Notes under the pieces: generated by a model
The model's input: only the letters and a program-made list of their open reading frames with translations
Databases searched by the model: none
What the model was told of the DNA's origin: nothing
Shown here: positions 33,690 to 43,702 of the stretch, one piece after another
Numbering within the stretch: the stretch's first letter is position 1
How the letters are laid out: every line of letters begins with the position of its first letter
Position numbers and translations under genes: made by a program
Assembly (NCBI RefSeq): GCF_026016325.1
Contig: NZ_CP087203.1
Location: forward strand, 4,526,001 to 4,590,000
DNA from: Pseudomonas sp. B21-056
GTDB lineage: Bacteria > Pseudomonadota > Gammaproteobacteria > Pseudomonadales > Pseudomonadaceae
Length of the DNA: 64,000 nucleotides
Direction: 5' to 3'

Positions 33690-34250
33690 TTACGGCTCCA
33701 GGCCAATGGGGAAGAACACCCCGCCACTCCACACCCCCAGCCAGCGCTGCCCGTCAATCTCACGGCTCACCGCCAGCTCCACCAACTGATAGAACACATT
33801 ACGGTGGATCAGGGCTTCGAGGTTGCTGCGCACATGCACGTAGGGCGCGGGCTCCTGGGTGTGCGGATCGATCACCACCCGCATCGGATGATCGGGACCG
33901 GCCTCGGTGGTTTCATCGACATGGGTGGTGAAGCGCAACAACTGCCCTTCTCCGTGGCCTTCGACCTCCAGGGTCACGGCCACGAACGGCGCATCGTCGA
34001 CCTGGATGCCGACTTTTTCCACGGGGGTGATCAGGAAGTAATCATCGCCGTCGCGGCGGATGATGGTGGAGAACAGCTTGACCATCGGCTTGCGTCCGAT
34101 GGGCGTGCCCAGGTAGTACCAGGTGCCATCGCGGGCGATGCGCATGTCGATGTCGCCGCAGAAGTCAGGGTTCCACAAGTGGACCGGCGGCAGGCCTTTG
34201 GTCTTGGGGATCTGCCCCAGCAGGTCATTGGCTTTTTGCGGTCCGCTCAT
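33690..34250 (-). CDS. DUF1285-family protein
   Basis: Cytoplasmic protein of 186 residues matching the DUF1285 family as I know it. It contains PPVHLWNPDFCGDIDMRIARDGTWYYLGTPIGRKPMVKLFSTIIRRDGDDYFLITPVEKVGI and ends VWSGGVFFPIGLEP. The function of the family is not established. The gene follows the lipoprotein gene by 15 nt and is probably co-transcribed with it. Confidence 0.8.
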   Translation of the reverse strand: MSGPQKANDLLGQIPKTKGLPPVHLWNPDFCGDIDMRIARDGTWYYLGTPIGRKPMVKLFSTIIRRDGDDYFLITPVEKVGIQVDDAPFVAVTLEVEGHGEGQLLRFTTHVDETTEAGPDHPMRVVIDPHTQEPAPYVHVRSNLEALIHRNVFYQLVELAVSREIDGQRWLGVWSGGVFFPIGLEP

Positions 34251-34265
34251 GGTGACTCCTTGTAT

Positions 34266-34871
34266 TTACTCGTCGCTCATCCCCAGCAGGCTGCGGGCAT
34301 ATTCACGCAACGGCGTGGCGATGAGGTCTTGTGGCTGCTTGTCGTGAAACGTCAGTAAACCGCCACGACTCTTGATACGTGCAGTATCAATCAAATACTG
34401 GGTGCTGGTCTCGATCAACATGATCTGGATCACGCTGGTATCCACCCCCAGGCGATCCACGGCTTCTTCGTCCAGCCATTCGTCAGAGTTGCCGATGCGG
34501 TTGTCGGCCTTGGCAAACCGGGTGTACAGCAAGTAATGAGCACCGGCAGCACGGGCTTCGCCCATGGCTTGGTCAAGACCTTCGGGCACACGGGCACGAC
34601 GGACCATCGGGAAATATTCGATAAAACCGTTGAAGGCTTCTTCGGCCACGACATTGGGACGCGGATAGGCGCCGCCCGGCGGGGCGAAAGCGCCCTGGGC
34701 GATGTAGATGAACGAATCGGGCTGGATACGCAGGTTGTTCACACGGCGACTGTCGCTGTGATCCAGCAGGCCGGCATCGCTCATGTGATAACGAACGCCC
34801 TCCCCCATGTCGCTGACATTCATACAGCCACCCAGCGCCAAAACGGCCAGCAGCAAAACCAGGCTACGCAT
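34266..34871 (-). CDS. DUF4823-type lipoprotein
   Basis: Lipoprotein of 201 residues (signal MRSLVLLLAVLALGGC, Cys16). The mature part contains GVRYHMSDAGLLDHSDSRRVNNLRIQPDSFIYIAQGAFAPPGG and a region that looks like an abundance-of-family DUF4823 fold (AAGAHYLLYTRFAKADNR, VIQIMLIETSTQYLID). The function is unknown, with probable outer-membrane location. ATG 34871 follows GGAGGGTAGG; a 24-residue upstream extension would destroy the signal peptide. Confidence 0.8.
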   Translation of the reverse strand: MRSLVLLLAVLALGGCMNVSDMGEGVRYHMSDAGLLDHSDSRRVNNLRIQPDSFIYIAQGAFAPPGGAYPRPNVVAEEAFNGFIEYFPMVRRARVPEGLDQAMGEARAAGAHYLLYTRFAKADNRIGNSDEWLDEEAVDRLGVDTSVIQIMLIETSTQYLIDTARIKSRGGLLTFHDKQPQDLIATPLREYARSLLGMSDE

Positions 34872-34973
34872 CCTACCCTCCAGAAACCGGTGTCGGAAAA
34901 CCGGCGAATGGGCGTTGAATGCAGCTTTTGCGCCAGTCTTCAAATAGGCAGGATTATCAGCTGGAAATACCTG

Positions 34974-35942
34974 TCAGCCGCCGATGATCTTCATGATGGT
35001 CGCGCCCCCGGAAAATGCCACTTCCTGCTTGTCTCCCAAGGCCTTGACCAGCAGCCGTTGCAGGGCCGGCAACGCCTCGTGACGGGGCTTGTCCAGAAGG
35101 TCGCCGACAAAGTGACGATTGCTCGAGGACAGGCAACCATGCAGCCAGCCCGTGGAGGACAACCGCAACCGTGAACAGGTGCGGCAGAAAGGCACGCTTT
35201 CGTTGGCGATCACGCCGAAATAGCCCATGCCAGGGATCTCATAGCGCACCGCCGTCGCATCTACCGGCGCGTTGGCTTGCAGGTATTCGTATTGGTCACC
35301 GATCAGGCTCAACAGTTGTTGCAGGCTGACAAACTGCTGCAAGAACGCGTTGGAATCGCTGGCCAGGTGCCCCATGCGCATCAACTCGATGAAGCGCAGC
35401 TCATAGCCACGCGCCAGGCAGTACTCGAGCAATGGCATCACCTGATCCAGGTTCTGCCCACGCAACGGCACCATATTGACCTTGATCTTCATGCCCGCCG
35501 CATGGGCCTGGTCCATGCCGTCGAGCACCGTTGCCAGGTCGCCGCCACGGGCAATGCTGCGAAACGCACTCGGGTCCAGGGTGTCGAGGGAAACGTTGAT
35601 GCGGCGGATACCCGCGTCCACCAGTAAAGGCAGTTTCTTCGCCAGCAACTGGCCGTTGGTGGTCAGGCTGATGTCCTCCAACCCCATCTGCCCTACCGCC
35701 GCCATGAAGCGTTCGAGCTTGGGACTGACCAGCGGTTCGCCCCCGGTGATGCGCAGACGCTCGATGCCGGCCGCTTCGATCAGGTAAGCCACGCCTCGCG
35801 CCATCGCTTCGGCCGACAACTCATCCTGCGCAGCCACCAGGCGCTTGCCGTCAGGCACGCAGTAGGTGCAGGCGTAGTTGCAGGCGGAAGTCAGGCTGAT
35901 CCGCAAATTGCGGAAGCGCCTGCCCTGACGGTCAACGATCAT
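34974..35942 (-). CDS. moaA: GTP 3',8-cyclase (molybdenum cofactor biosynthesis protein A)
   Basis: Radical SAM enzyme of 322 residues that, with MoaC, converts GTP to cyclic pyranopterin monophosphate. The N-terminal [4Fe-4S] motif has Cys21, Cys25 and Cys28 (SACNYACTYC). The second cluster uses CRTCSRLRLSSTGWLHGC near residues 250-270. The radical-SAM TGGEPLV and the C-terminal Gly-Gly needed for activity are present. It stands alone, without moaB, moaC, moaD or moaE nearby. The molybdoenzyme operon at 54.9-59.3 kb is one consumer of its product. Confidence 0.93.
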   Translation of the reverse strand: MIVDRQGRRFRNLRISLTSACNYACTYCVPDGKRLVAAQDELSAEAMARGVAYLIEAAGIERLRITGGEPLVSPKLERFMAAVGQMGLEDISLTTNGQLLAKKLPLLVDAGIRRINVSLDTLDPSAFRSIARGGDLATVLDGMDQAHAAGMKIKVNMVPLRGQNLDQVMPLLEYCLARGYELRFIELMRMGHLASDSNAFLQQFVSLQQLLSLIGDQYEYLQANAPVDATAVRYEIPGMGYFGVIANESVPFCRTCSRLRLSSTGWLHGCLSSSNRHFVGDLLDKPRHEALPALQRLLVKALGDKQEVAFSGGATIMKIIGG

Positions 35943-36038
35943 GGATCACTCCGGCGAAAGGAAAATCGGACCTACGAAACTTGACCTAGAATTCAGGTTT
36001 TCGCAAGACCCAAGCCTGAGTATATTACTGGGGCACTA

Positions 36039-36060
36039 CGCCATGTAAGCGGACATGGCG
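36039..36060. promoter_or_regulatory. 8-bp perfect hairpin between moaA and tetR
   Basis: CGCCATGT-AAGCGG-ACATGGCG, an inverted repeat with 8-bp arms, lies 20 nt past the stop of the TetR gene and about 97 nt upstream of moaA. There is no T-run, so an operator or RNA structure in the moaA leader is as likely as a terminator. Confidence 0.4.
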
Positions 36061-36080
36061 CAATCAGGTATCTGAATGAC

Positions 36081-36719
36081 TCAACTGCTCGGTACGTCGG
36101 TGTCGCGCTTGCGCTTGTTGCCCATGCGCACACCAATGTCCATCAGGAACTGGAAGAAACCTTCCTGATCTTCCAGCACGTTGCTCCAGAACGGCGAGTG
36201 GTACAACGCCACCGCGCCATGCACCAACGCCCAGGCGGCACAGTAGTGGAAGTAAGGTGGCACGTCCTCGAGCTTGCCTTCGCTGATGCGGCCCTTGATC
36301 AGCAGCGTCAGGCGCTCGAAGTTCGAAGCCCGGATCTTGTGGAGCTCCTCGACCATCTCCGGCACCTGGTTACCCTTGACGACCTTCTCTTCCAGGCGGT
36401 CGAACAAGCGGTAGCGCTGAGGATCGCGCATGCGGAACTCGAAGTAGGCCCGGGACAGCGCCTCCTTGTCCTTGTCCACATCCGCCGAGTGCAGCAGTTC
36501 GTTCAAATCGCGCTCGTAATCGAGCATCAGGCGCAGGTAGATCTCGGCCTTGGATTTGAAGTGTTTATAAATCGTGCCTTTGCCGATACCCACGGCATCC
36601 GCAATCATCTCGACGGTGACGCTGTCTTCGCCCTGGTCGAGAAACAACTTGAGTGCGGTGTCGAGAATTTCCTGCTCGCGGCGGCGAAACTCACGGACCT
36701 TACGAGGTTCTTTGTGCAT
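36081..36719 (-). CDS. TetR/AcrR-family regulator
   Basis: Protein of 212 residues with an N-terminal TetR helix-turn-helix (residues 15-60: QEILDTALKLFLDQGEDSVTVEMIADAVGIGKGTIYKHFKSKAEIY) and a helical ligand domain. By gene order (next to tatD, pilZ and holB) it corresponds to P. aeruginosa PA2957 as I remember it. Target genes are unknown. The start at 36719 has only a weak site (TTCAGACC). Transcribed in the same direction as, and 18 nt after, a possible 30-residue ORF. Confidence 0.87.
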   Translation of the reverse strand: MHKEPRKVREFRRREQEILDTALKLFLDQGEDSVTVEMIADAVGIGKGTIYKHFKSKAEIYLRLMLDYERDLNELLHSADVDKDKEALSRAYFEFRMRDPQRYRLFDRLEEKVVKGNQVPEMVEELHKIRASNFERLTLLIKGRISEGKLEDVPPYFHYCAAWALVHGAVALYHSPFWSNVLEDQEGFFQFLMDIGVRMGNKRKRDTDVPSS

Positions 36720-36737
36720 AAGAAAAAGGTCTGAAGG

Positions 36738-36830
36738 TCAAAATTCGAAGCCGGGTATTATGCCTAACTTACGCAAAAATGCACGGATCATCCGTTCCCG
36801 GCCATAGTTCTTCTCAAAATCGTACAACAT
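36738..36830 (-). CDS. Possible 30-residue protein upstream of tetR
   Basis: The short frame MLYDFEKNYGRERMIRAFLRK (30 residues in total, ending LGIIPGFEF) has a helix-like charge pattern. GGCGAG lies 4 nt before its ATG. Its stop is 18 nt ahead of the TetR start, so it could be a small protein or leader peptide of the regulator. I do not recognise it, and chance is a real alternative. Confidence 0.35.
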   Translation of the reverse strand: MLYDFEKNYGRERMIRAFLRKLGIIPGFEF

Positions 36831-36962
36831 TGGCTCGCCGCTGCTTACGCCATCGCGTCGTCCCGGCAACCGGCGGCGACAGTGAGAACTTATCCGAAGC
36901 GAGCGTATTCCAAATTTGTTTAAAAACCGCCCCGAGCAAACTGGACGCGTCGGTATCCTGAT

Positions 36963-36969
36963 CAATACT
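36963..36969 (+). promoter_or_regulatory. RpoS-like -10 element of the RgsA-type small RNA
   Basis: TCAATACTTGAA resembles the extended sigma-S -10 (C-Y-A-T-A-C-T-T). No good -35 is found at 16-18 bp, as is common for RpoS promoters. It would start transcription near 36976. Confidence 0.5.
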
Positions 36970-36975
36970 TGAATT

Positions 36976-37096
36976 GTCGGCGCGACATCTCCCCCAAGTG
37001 ACGCACCGATAAAGGTACCAAAGGACCGCGTGCCTTTGTTTTACTCCTAATGGTCTTAACCCGGATTCACCCCCCAGAACCCGGGTTTTTTTTTGT
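36976..37096 (+). ncRNA. rgsA: Probable RgsA small regulatory RNA
   Basis: A strong plus-strand terminator (stem AACCCGG...CCGGGTT at 37058-37085, then a run of about nine T) ends a region with no plus-strand gene, so it must serve a small RNA. An RpoS-like -10 at 36963-36969 predicts a transcript of about 120 nt. In P. aeruginosa the Gac/RpoS-controlled RNA RgsA (about 120 nt) lies, as I recall, between PA2958 and tatD (PA2959); position, length, promoter type and terminator all agree here. The match rests on context and was not checked against a covariance model. Confidence 0.65.
37058..37094 (+). terminator. Rho-independent terminator of the RgsA-type RNA
   Basis: AACCCGG and CCGGGTT pair around a C-rich loop and are followed by a run of T residues to 37094. 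It reads on the plus strand, opposite to tatD. Confidence 0.85.
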
Positions 37097-37103
37097 TCGA
37101 AAT

Positions 37104-37898
37104 TCAAGCCTGTATCGACCGCACATGAGCCAGCGGAAACAACCGCTTGAAATTCTCCGTCGTCTGCTCAGCGAACCGCTCATAGGATTCGCCACGCAGC
37201 ATTGCCAGGAACTCCGCCACCTCCCGCACGTATTGCGGAAGGTTCGGCTTGCCGCGATACGGGATCGGGGCCAGGTACGGCGAATCGGTTTCCACCAGCA
37301 ACCGGTCGGCCGGCACCCTGCTGGCGACGTCGCGCAAGGCATCGGCGTTGCGGAACGTGACAATCCCGGACAGGGAAATGTAATAGCCCATGTCCAGTGC
37401 TGCCTTGGCCATGTCCCAGTCTTCGGTGAAACAGTGCAACACGCCGGCCTGGGGCAGCGCGGCGTCGCGCAGCAAGGCCAGGGTGTCGGCCCGAGCACCG
37501 CGGGTGTGGATGATCACCGGCTTACCGGTCTGTTGCGCGGCTTCCAGGTGCAGGCGGAACGAGGCCTGTTGCACCTCGGCAGCTTCCGGTTCGTAGTGAT
37601 AGTCCAGGCCGGTTTCGCCGATGGCGACCACCCGGGGGTGATCGAGTTCACGCAACAGCCAGTCCAGGGCCGGCGCGGCATCGGGCTGGACATCCAGGGG
37701 ATGGACGCCGACCGAACAATCGACGTCCTCGTAACGGTCGGCCAGGACCTTGACGTCGGCGGCATTGTCGGCGCTGACGCCGATGCACAGGAAGTGCCCG
37801 ACGCCCCGCTGACGGGCGGCGTCCAACGCAGCATCCAGGGAACCGCCATGGGCGGCCAGGTCGAGACGGTCGAGATGACAATGGGAATCTACAAGCAT
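37104..37898 (-). CDS. TatD-family metal-dependent hydrolase
   Basis: TIM-barrel hydrolase of 264 residues. Metal ligands are His6 and His8 (DSHCHLDRL), Glu in AIGETGLDYHY, His in PVIIHTRGA, His in VLHCFTEDW and Asp in LVETDSPYLAP. TatD/YcfH proteins are DNases/exonucleases implicated in DNA repair and D-Tyr-tRNA quality control; the exact role here is not fixed. As in E. coli (ycfH) it closes the pabC-mltG-tmk-holB run, 11 nt after pilZ. Confidence 0.9.
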   Translation of the reverse strand: MLVDSHCHLDRLDLAAHGGSLDAALDAARQRGVGHFLCIGVSADNAADVKVLADRYEDVDCSVGVHPLDVQPDAAPALDWLLRELDHPRVVAIGETGLDYHYEPEAAEVQQASFRLHLEAAQQTGKPVIIHTRGARADTLALLRDAALPQAGVLHCFTEDWDMAKAALDMGYYISLSGIVTFRNADALRDVASRVPADRLLVETDSPYLAPIPYRGKPNLPQYVREVAEFLAMLRGESYERFAEQTTENFKRLFPLAHVRSIQA

Positions 37899-37909
37899 AA
37901 AGGGTCGGG

Positions 37910-38266
37910 CTACATCGTATGGGTGGGACGGTCGGACTTCAGGGTTCCGGCCAGGTGGGTTTCGATCTGATTGCGGGCCGAGTTGTCGCCGTCGTTGAAT
38001 TGCACGCCGACGCCTGCCGCCCGGTTGCCCTGGGCACCTTTGGGGGTCATCCAGATCACCTTGCCGGCGACCGGGACCTTCTCCGGTTCATCCATCAGGC
38101 TCAACAGCATGAACACCTCATCACCCAGCCGATAATGCTTGTTGGTGGGGATGAACAGGCCGCCATTCTTGATGAAGGGCATGTAGGCGGCGTAGAGCAC
38201 CGATTTGTCCTTGATGGCCAGGGACAGGATGCCGTTGCGCGGTCCGGGACTGACAGGTTCGTTCAT
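37910..38266 (-). CDS. pilZ: PilZ-domain protein for type IV pilus assembly
   Basis: Protein of 118 residues resembling the founding PilZ of P. aeruginosa (PA2960), required for type IV pilus formation. It has IKDKSVLYAAYMPFIKNGGLFIPTNKHYRLGDEVFMLLSLMDEPEKVPVAGKVIWMTPKGAQGNRAAGVGVQF. Like that PilZ it lacks the RxxxR motif at the start of the domain, so it probably does not bind cyclic-di-GMP. It lies between holB and tatD, the same location as in P. aeruginosa. Confidence 0.9.
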   Translation of the reverse strand: MNEPVSPGPRNGILSLAIKDKSVLYAAYMPFIKNGGLFIPTNKHYRLGDEVFMLLSLMDEPEKVPVAGKVIWMTPKGAQGNRAAGVGVQFNDGDNSARNQIETHLAGTLKSDRPTHTM

Positions 38267-38309
38267 GCTGATCTCCGCTGCGAATTGAGCTGAGTCTAGG
38301 CGACATCTG

Positions 38310-39930
<1,621 letters not shown>

Positions 39931-39940
39931 TTAGTCAGAG

Positions 39941-41101
39941 TCATTGCGGGCTCGGGGGCTCGTCAGCATTCGGTTCGGGAGCAGGCTTCTCGGGTTCCAC
40001 CTGGGGCACGGCTTCGGGTGCCGTATCAGGCGAGGCAGCGGGAATCGGCGCCGAGTCGTCCAGCGTAGCCGGAGCGGGGCTGGAGCGATAGTCGGCGCGA
40101 CGCTTGAGCTGGAACTCGCGCACCGCGTTGTTGTGTGCATCCAGGCTGTCGGAAAATACGTGGCTGCCATCCCCGCGCGCGACGAAGTAAAGGCTGTTGC
40201 CCGACGCCGGATTCAATGCGGCGTGAATCGCCTCACGCCCCACCATCGCAATCGGCGTCGGCGGCAACCCCGGAACCATGTAGGTGTTGTACGGGTTCTC
40301 TTCTTTCAGATGGGCACGGGTGAGTTTGCCGGTGTAGCGCTCGCCCAGGCCATAGATCACCGTGGGGTCGGTCTGCAGCAGCATGCCCATGCGCAGGCGA
40401 CGCACGAACACACCGGCGATCTGGCTGCGCTCCTGCGGGACGCCGGTTTCCTTTTCCACCAGGGACGCCATGATCAACGCCTGGTAGGGCTGGGTGTAAG
40501 GTACATCGGCGGCGCGTTCGGCCCATTCCTTGGCCAGCACGTCTTCAAGCCGGCCATAGGCCTTGTTCAGCAGATCGACATCCGACGTCCCGCGCACGAA
40601 GCGATAGGTGTCCGGAAAAAACCGCCCTTCGGGGAACACTTCGGAATGGCCCAGCCGATCCATCACCTCGCTGTCGCTCAGGCCGGTGAGGGTCTGTTGG
40701 AGTTTTTCATCCTTGGCCAGTGCCGCACGGACCTGACGGAAATTCCAGCCCTCCACCAGCGTCACGCTGTACTGCACAACCTCGCCGCGCTTCCAGACAC
40801 CGATCAGGTTTTCCATGGTCATGCCCGGCACCATCCGGTATTCACCGGAGTGCAGGGGTTGGCCCACGAGATTGAAGCGCCAGTACACCCTCAGCCAGAA
40901 CGCGTCCCTGATCAGGCCGTCGGCCTCGAGACGATAGAGGGTTTTGGTCGGGGTGGTCCCGCTAGGGATCTCCAGCAGCTCTTCCTGGGTAATGTTCAGC
41001 GGCTGTTGCAACGCCGAATGAATCTTCCAGGCCGAAGCGCCCCACAGCAGCCCTGCCAGAACCAGGCCGGTTTCCAGCAACAGCAAGAATTTACGTCTCA
41101 C
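39941..41101 (-). CDS. mltG: Endolytic peptidoglycan transglycosylase
   Basis: Inner-membrane lytic transglycosylase of 386 residues (YceG family). One N-terminal membrane segment (residues 5-25), a LysM-like region (EIPSGTTPTKTLYRLEADGLI), and the catalytic Glu in MASLVEKETGVPQERSQIAGVFVRRL. The NPYNTYMVPGLPPTPI signature is conserved. A Pro/Ala/Glu-rich tail of about 50 residues after the domain is longer than in E. coli. It cleaves nascent glycan strands and helps set their length. Confidence 0.94.
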   Translation of the reverse strand: MRRKFLLLLETGLVLAGLLWGASAWKIHSALQQPLNITQEELLEIPSGTTPTKTLYRLEADGLIRDAFWLRVYWRFNLVGQPLHSGEYRMVPGMTMENLIGVWKRGEVVQYSVTLVEGWNFRQVRAALAKDEKLQQTLTGLSDSEVMDRLGHSEVFPEGRFFPDTYRFVRGTSDVDLLNKAYGRLEDVLAKEWAERAADVPYTQPYQALIMASLVEKETGVPQERSQIAGVFVRRLRMGMLLQTDPTVIYGLGERYTGKLTRAHLKEENPYNTYMVPGLPPTPIAMVGREAIHAALNPASGNSLYFVARGDGSHVFSDSLDAHNNAVREFQLKRRADYRSSPAPATLDDSAPIPAASPDTAPEAVPQVEPEKPAPEPNADEPPSPQ

Positions 41102-41104
41102 GAA

Positions 41105-41920
41105 TCAAACATCCAATAACGCGCGGGCAAGGGTCTGCAGTTTACGGGTGAGCGGCCCGGCCGACCAGCGCATCGAACCGCATGCGCGTACCGGCCACAC
41201 GCCATACACGCTGTTGCAGACAAAGACCTCATCGGCCTGGCGCAACTGCTCAAGACTGATATCAGTCACTTGCGTGGCGATGCCTTGAGACTCGGCTTGA
41301 AACAATAATTCGGCGCGCATCACGCCAGCCACGCCGCACCGACTCAGGTCAGCCGTTATCAACACATCATCGCGCACGATAAAGAGGTTGCTGAAAACCC
41401 CTTCGACCACCCGCCCGGAAGTGTCCAGCATCAGGCCTTCGGCGTGCTCCGGATCGCGCCATTCGGCGCGAGCCATGACCTGTTCAAGACGATTGAGGTG
41501 TTTGAGGCCGGCAAGCAACGGCTGCTCGGACAAGCGGGTCGCACAAGGAAACAGGGACACGCCCTGCTCGGCATGGGCAGCAGGATAAGCAGCCGGCGGG
41601 TTTCCTTGCAGGATGCGCCGAACCGGGGCCGAGGGGACGGCGGCATAACCACGCAGACTGTCGCCCCGGGTGACGATCAGCTTCAGCACGCCTTCACCCA
41701 GGTGTTGCACATAGGCGCCTAGTTCAGCGCTCAATACGCCCTTGTCGAGATTGAGCGCCAACCGCTGGCAGCCCAGCTCGAGCCGCTGCAGATGACGCTC
41801 CAGCAGCACCGGCTTGCCTTTGCGCACGGCGATGGTTTCGAACAACCCATCGCCATAAGCCAGGCCACGATCCTTCAGCGACAGAGCATCCGCCGGCTGA
41901 CCGTCGACCCAGCTCTCCAT
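41105..41920 (-). CDS. pabC: Aminodeoxychorismate lyase
   Basis: Fold-type IV PLP enzyme of 271 residues that releases p-aminobenzoate and pyruvate for folate synthesis. It has LAYGDGLFETIAV near the start, the PLP-binding Lys in AGLKHLNRLEQVMA and the C-terminal VFVCNSVYGVWPV. ATG 41920 overlaps the fabF stop (ATGA), so the longer upstream frame inside fabF is rejected. It is followed by mltG after 3 nt. Confidence 0.92.
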   Translation of the reverse strand: MESWVDGQPADALSLKDRGLAYGDGLFETIAVRKGKPVLLERHLQRLELGCQRLALNLDKGVLSAELGAYVQHLGEGVLKLIVTRGDSLRGYAAVPSAPVRRILQGNPPAAYPAAHAEQGVSLFPCATRLSEQPLLAGLKHLNRLEQVMARAEWRDPEHAEGLMLDTSGRVVEGVFSNLFIVRDDVLITADLSRCGVAGVMRAELLFQAESQGIATQVTDISLEQLRQADEVFVCNSVYGVWPVRACGSMRWSAGPLTRKLQTLARALLDV

Positions 41921-43164
41921 CAACCGGCGAACCGGCGGAACACCAGCGAACCGTTGGTGCCGCCGAAGCCGAAGGAGTTGGACAGCACCACATCGATGTC
42001 CATGCCGCGGGCGGTGTGCGGTACGAAGTCCAGGTCGCAACCTTCGTCCGGCTCGTCGAGGTTGATGGTCGGCGGCGCGACCTGACTGTTGATTGCCAGC
42101 ACGCTGAAAATCGCTTCCACCGCGCCTGCGGCACCCAGCAGGTGACCGGTCATGGACTTGGTCGAGCTGACAGCCAGCTTGTAGGCATGCTCACCGAACA
42201 CGGTCTTGATCGCCTGGGCTTCGGCGAGGTCGCCGGCCGGGGTCGACGTGCCATGGGCATTGATGTACTGCACCTGATCGCTGTTGACCTTCGCGTCACG
42301 CAAGGCATTGGCAATGCATCGGGCAGCGCCGGCGCCATCGGCCGGTGGCGAGGTCATGTGATACGCGTCACCGCTGGTACCAAAGCCGATCAGCTCGGCA
42401 TAGATGGTCGCGCCACGGGCCTTGGCGTGCTCCAGCTCCTCGAGCACCAACGCACCGGCACCGTCGGACAATACGAAGCCATCGCGGCCCTTGTCCCAAG
42501 GCCGGCTGGCACGGGTCGGCTCGTCGTTGCGGGTCGACAGTGCACGGGAGGCACCGAAGCCGCCCATACCGAGACCACAAGCCGCCATCTCGGCGCCGCC
42601 GGCGATCATCACGTCGGCTTCGTCGTACATGATGTTGCGCGCGGCCATGCCGATGCAGTGGGTACCGGTGGTACATGCCGTGGCAATGGCGTAGTTGGGT
42701 CCCTGTGCACCCAGGTGGATGGACAGGAAACCGGAAATCATGTTGATGATCGAGCCCGGCACGAAGAACGGGGAGATCCGTCGCGGCCCCGAATCGTGCA
42801 GCGTGCGGCTGGTTTCTTCGATATTGGTCAAACCGCCAATACCCGAACCCATGGCCACGCCGATGCGTTCACGGTTGGCATCGGTGACTTCCAGGCCGGC
42901 ATTGCGCACTGCCTGAAAACCGGCCGCCAGGCCGTACTGGATAAACAGGTCGAGCTTGCGAGCTTCCTTGACCGACAGGTATTCCTCGACATTGAAGCCC
43001 TTTACCGAGCCGCCAAAACGGGTGGAATAGGCAGAAAGGTCGGTGTGTTCGATCAGACCAATGCCACTGCGGCCAGCCAGAATGCCCTGCCAACTGCTCG
43101 GCACATCCGTGCCCAGTGGCGACAACATACCCATACCGGTGACTACGACGCGTCTACGCGACAC
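41920..43164 (-). CDS. fabF: 3-oxoacyl-[acyl-carrier-protein] synthase II
   Basis: Elongating condensing enzyme (KAS II) of 414 residues. Nucleophile Cys164 in [12 protein letters not shown], with the two histidines in [11 protein letters not shown] and [12 protein letters not shown] and the C-terminal [14 protein letters not shown]. It extends acyl-ACP in type II fatty acid synthesis. It is separated from acpP by 109 nt with a terminator-like hairpin, so part of its expression depends on read-through or its own promoter. Confidence 0.95.
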   Translation of the reverse strand: MSRRRVVVTGMGMLSPLGTDVPSSWQGILAGRSGIGLIEHTDLSAYSTRFGGSVKGFNVEEYLSVKEARKLDLFIQYGLAAGFQAVRNAGLEVTDANRERIGVAMGSGIGGLTNIEETSRTLHDSGPRRISPFFVPGSIINMISGFLSIHLGAQGPNYAIATACTTGTHCIGMAARNIMYDEADVMIAGGAEMAACGLGMGGFGASRALSTRNDEPTRASRPWDKGRDGFVLSDGAGALVLEELEHAKARGATIYAELIGFGTSGDAYHMTSPPADGAGAARCIANALRDAKVNSDQVQYINAHGTSTPAGDLAEAQAIKTVFGEHAYKLAVSSTKSMTGHLLGAAGAVEAIFSVLAINSQVAPPTINLDEPDEGCDLDFVPHTARGMDIDVVLSNSFGFGGTNGSLVFRRFAG

Positions 43165-43210
43165 AGCACTCTCCTTTTTTCTAATGACGACTTTTCATCA
43201 GGCCTAAAGA

Positions 43211-43244
43211 AAAAACCGCACGCCGTGATGGCAGTGCGGTTTTT
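43211..43244 (-). terminator. Terminator/attenuator between acpP and fabF
   Basis: On the minus strand a stem of AAAAACCGCAC/GTGCGGTTTTT with a 12-nt loop is flanked by T-rich DNA, 30 nt past the acpP stop. It probably makes acpP mostly monocistronic, with some read-through to fabF. Confidence 0.8.
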
Positions 43245-43273
43245 CCATGACAGCGAGCGACGACTAAAAACGA

Positions 43274-43510
43274 TTACGACGCGTGGGCGGTAACGTAGTC
43301 GATAGCCAGCTGAACAGTAGTGATTTTTTCAGCTTCTTCGTCAGGGATTTCGGTCTCGAATTCCTCTTCCAGAGCCATCACCAGCTCAACAGTGTCAAGG
43401 GAGTCGGCACCCAGGTCTTCAACGAAAGAAGCGCTGTTCTTGACTTCATCTTCCTTAACGCCCAGTTGCTCGGCAACGATTTTCTTGACGCGCGATTCGA
43501 TGTCGCTCAT
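43274..43510 (-). CDS. acpP: Acyl carrier protein
   Basis: Highly acidic protein of 78 residues. The phosphopantetheine attachment site is Ser37 in [21 protein letters not shown]. It is the central carrier of fatty acid synthesis. It has its own promoter (43563-43590) and a terminator, which fits its need for far higher expression than its neighbours. RBS TTAGGAGTTAGAAAAGGT. Confidence 0.97.
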   Translation of the reverse strand: MSDIESRVKKIVAEQLGVKEDEVKNSASFVEDLGADSLDTVELVMALEEEFETEIPDEEAEKITTVQLAIDYVTAHAS

Positions 43511-43562
43511 ACCTTTTCTAACTCCTAATGGATAAATTCAGTCGGCTGGCCGGGAGGGTAAG

Positions 43563-43590
43563 TGTATAGAAGAACTTTTCGATTTTTCAA
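43563..43590 (-). promoter_or_regulatory. acpP promoter
   Basis: On the minus strand TTGAAA (43585-43590), 16 bp and TATACA (43563-43568), giving a leader of about 45 nt before acpP. An additional AAGCTGCAGCTT palindrome lies upstream at 43637-43648. Confidence 0.65.
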
Positions 43591-43702
43591 CCGAAAGCTT
43601 CACGCCTCCAACCCAGTGGCCCGCCGCCTATAAAATAAGCTGCAGCTTTATAACGGATTTTAGACAGCTGGTATGACATTTTTTTGAAGCAATCCGTCAC
43701 AT

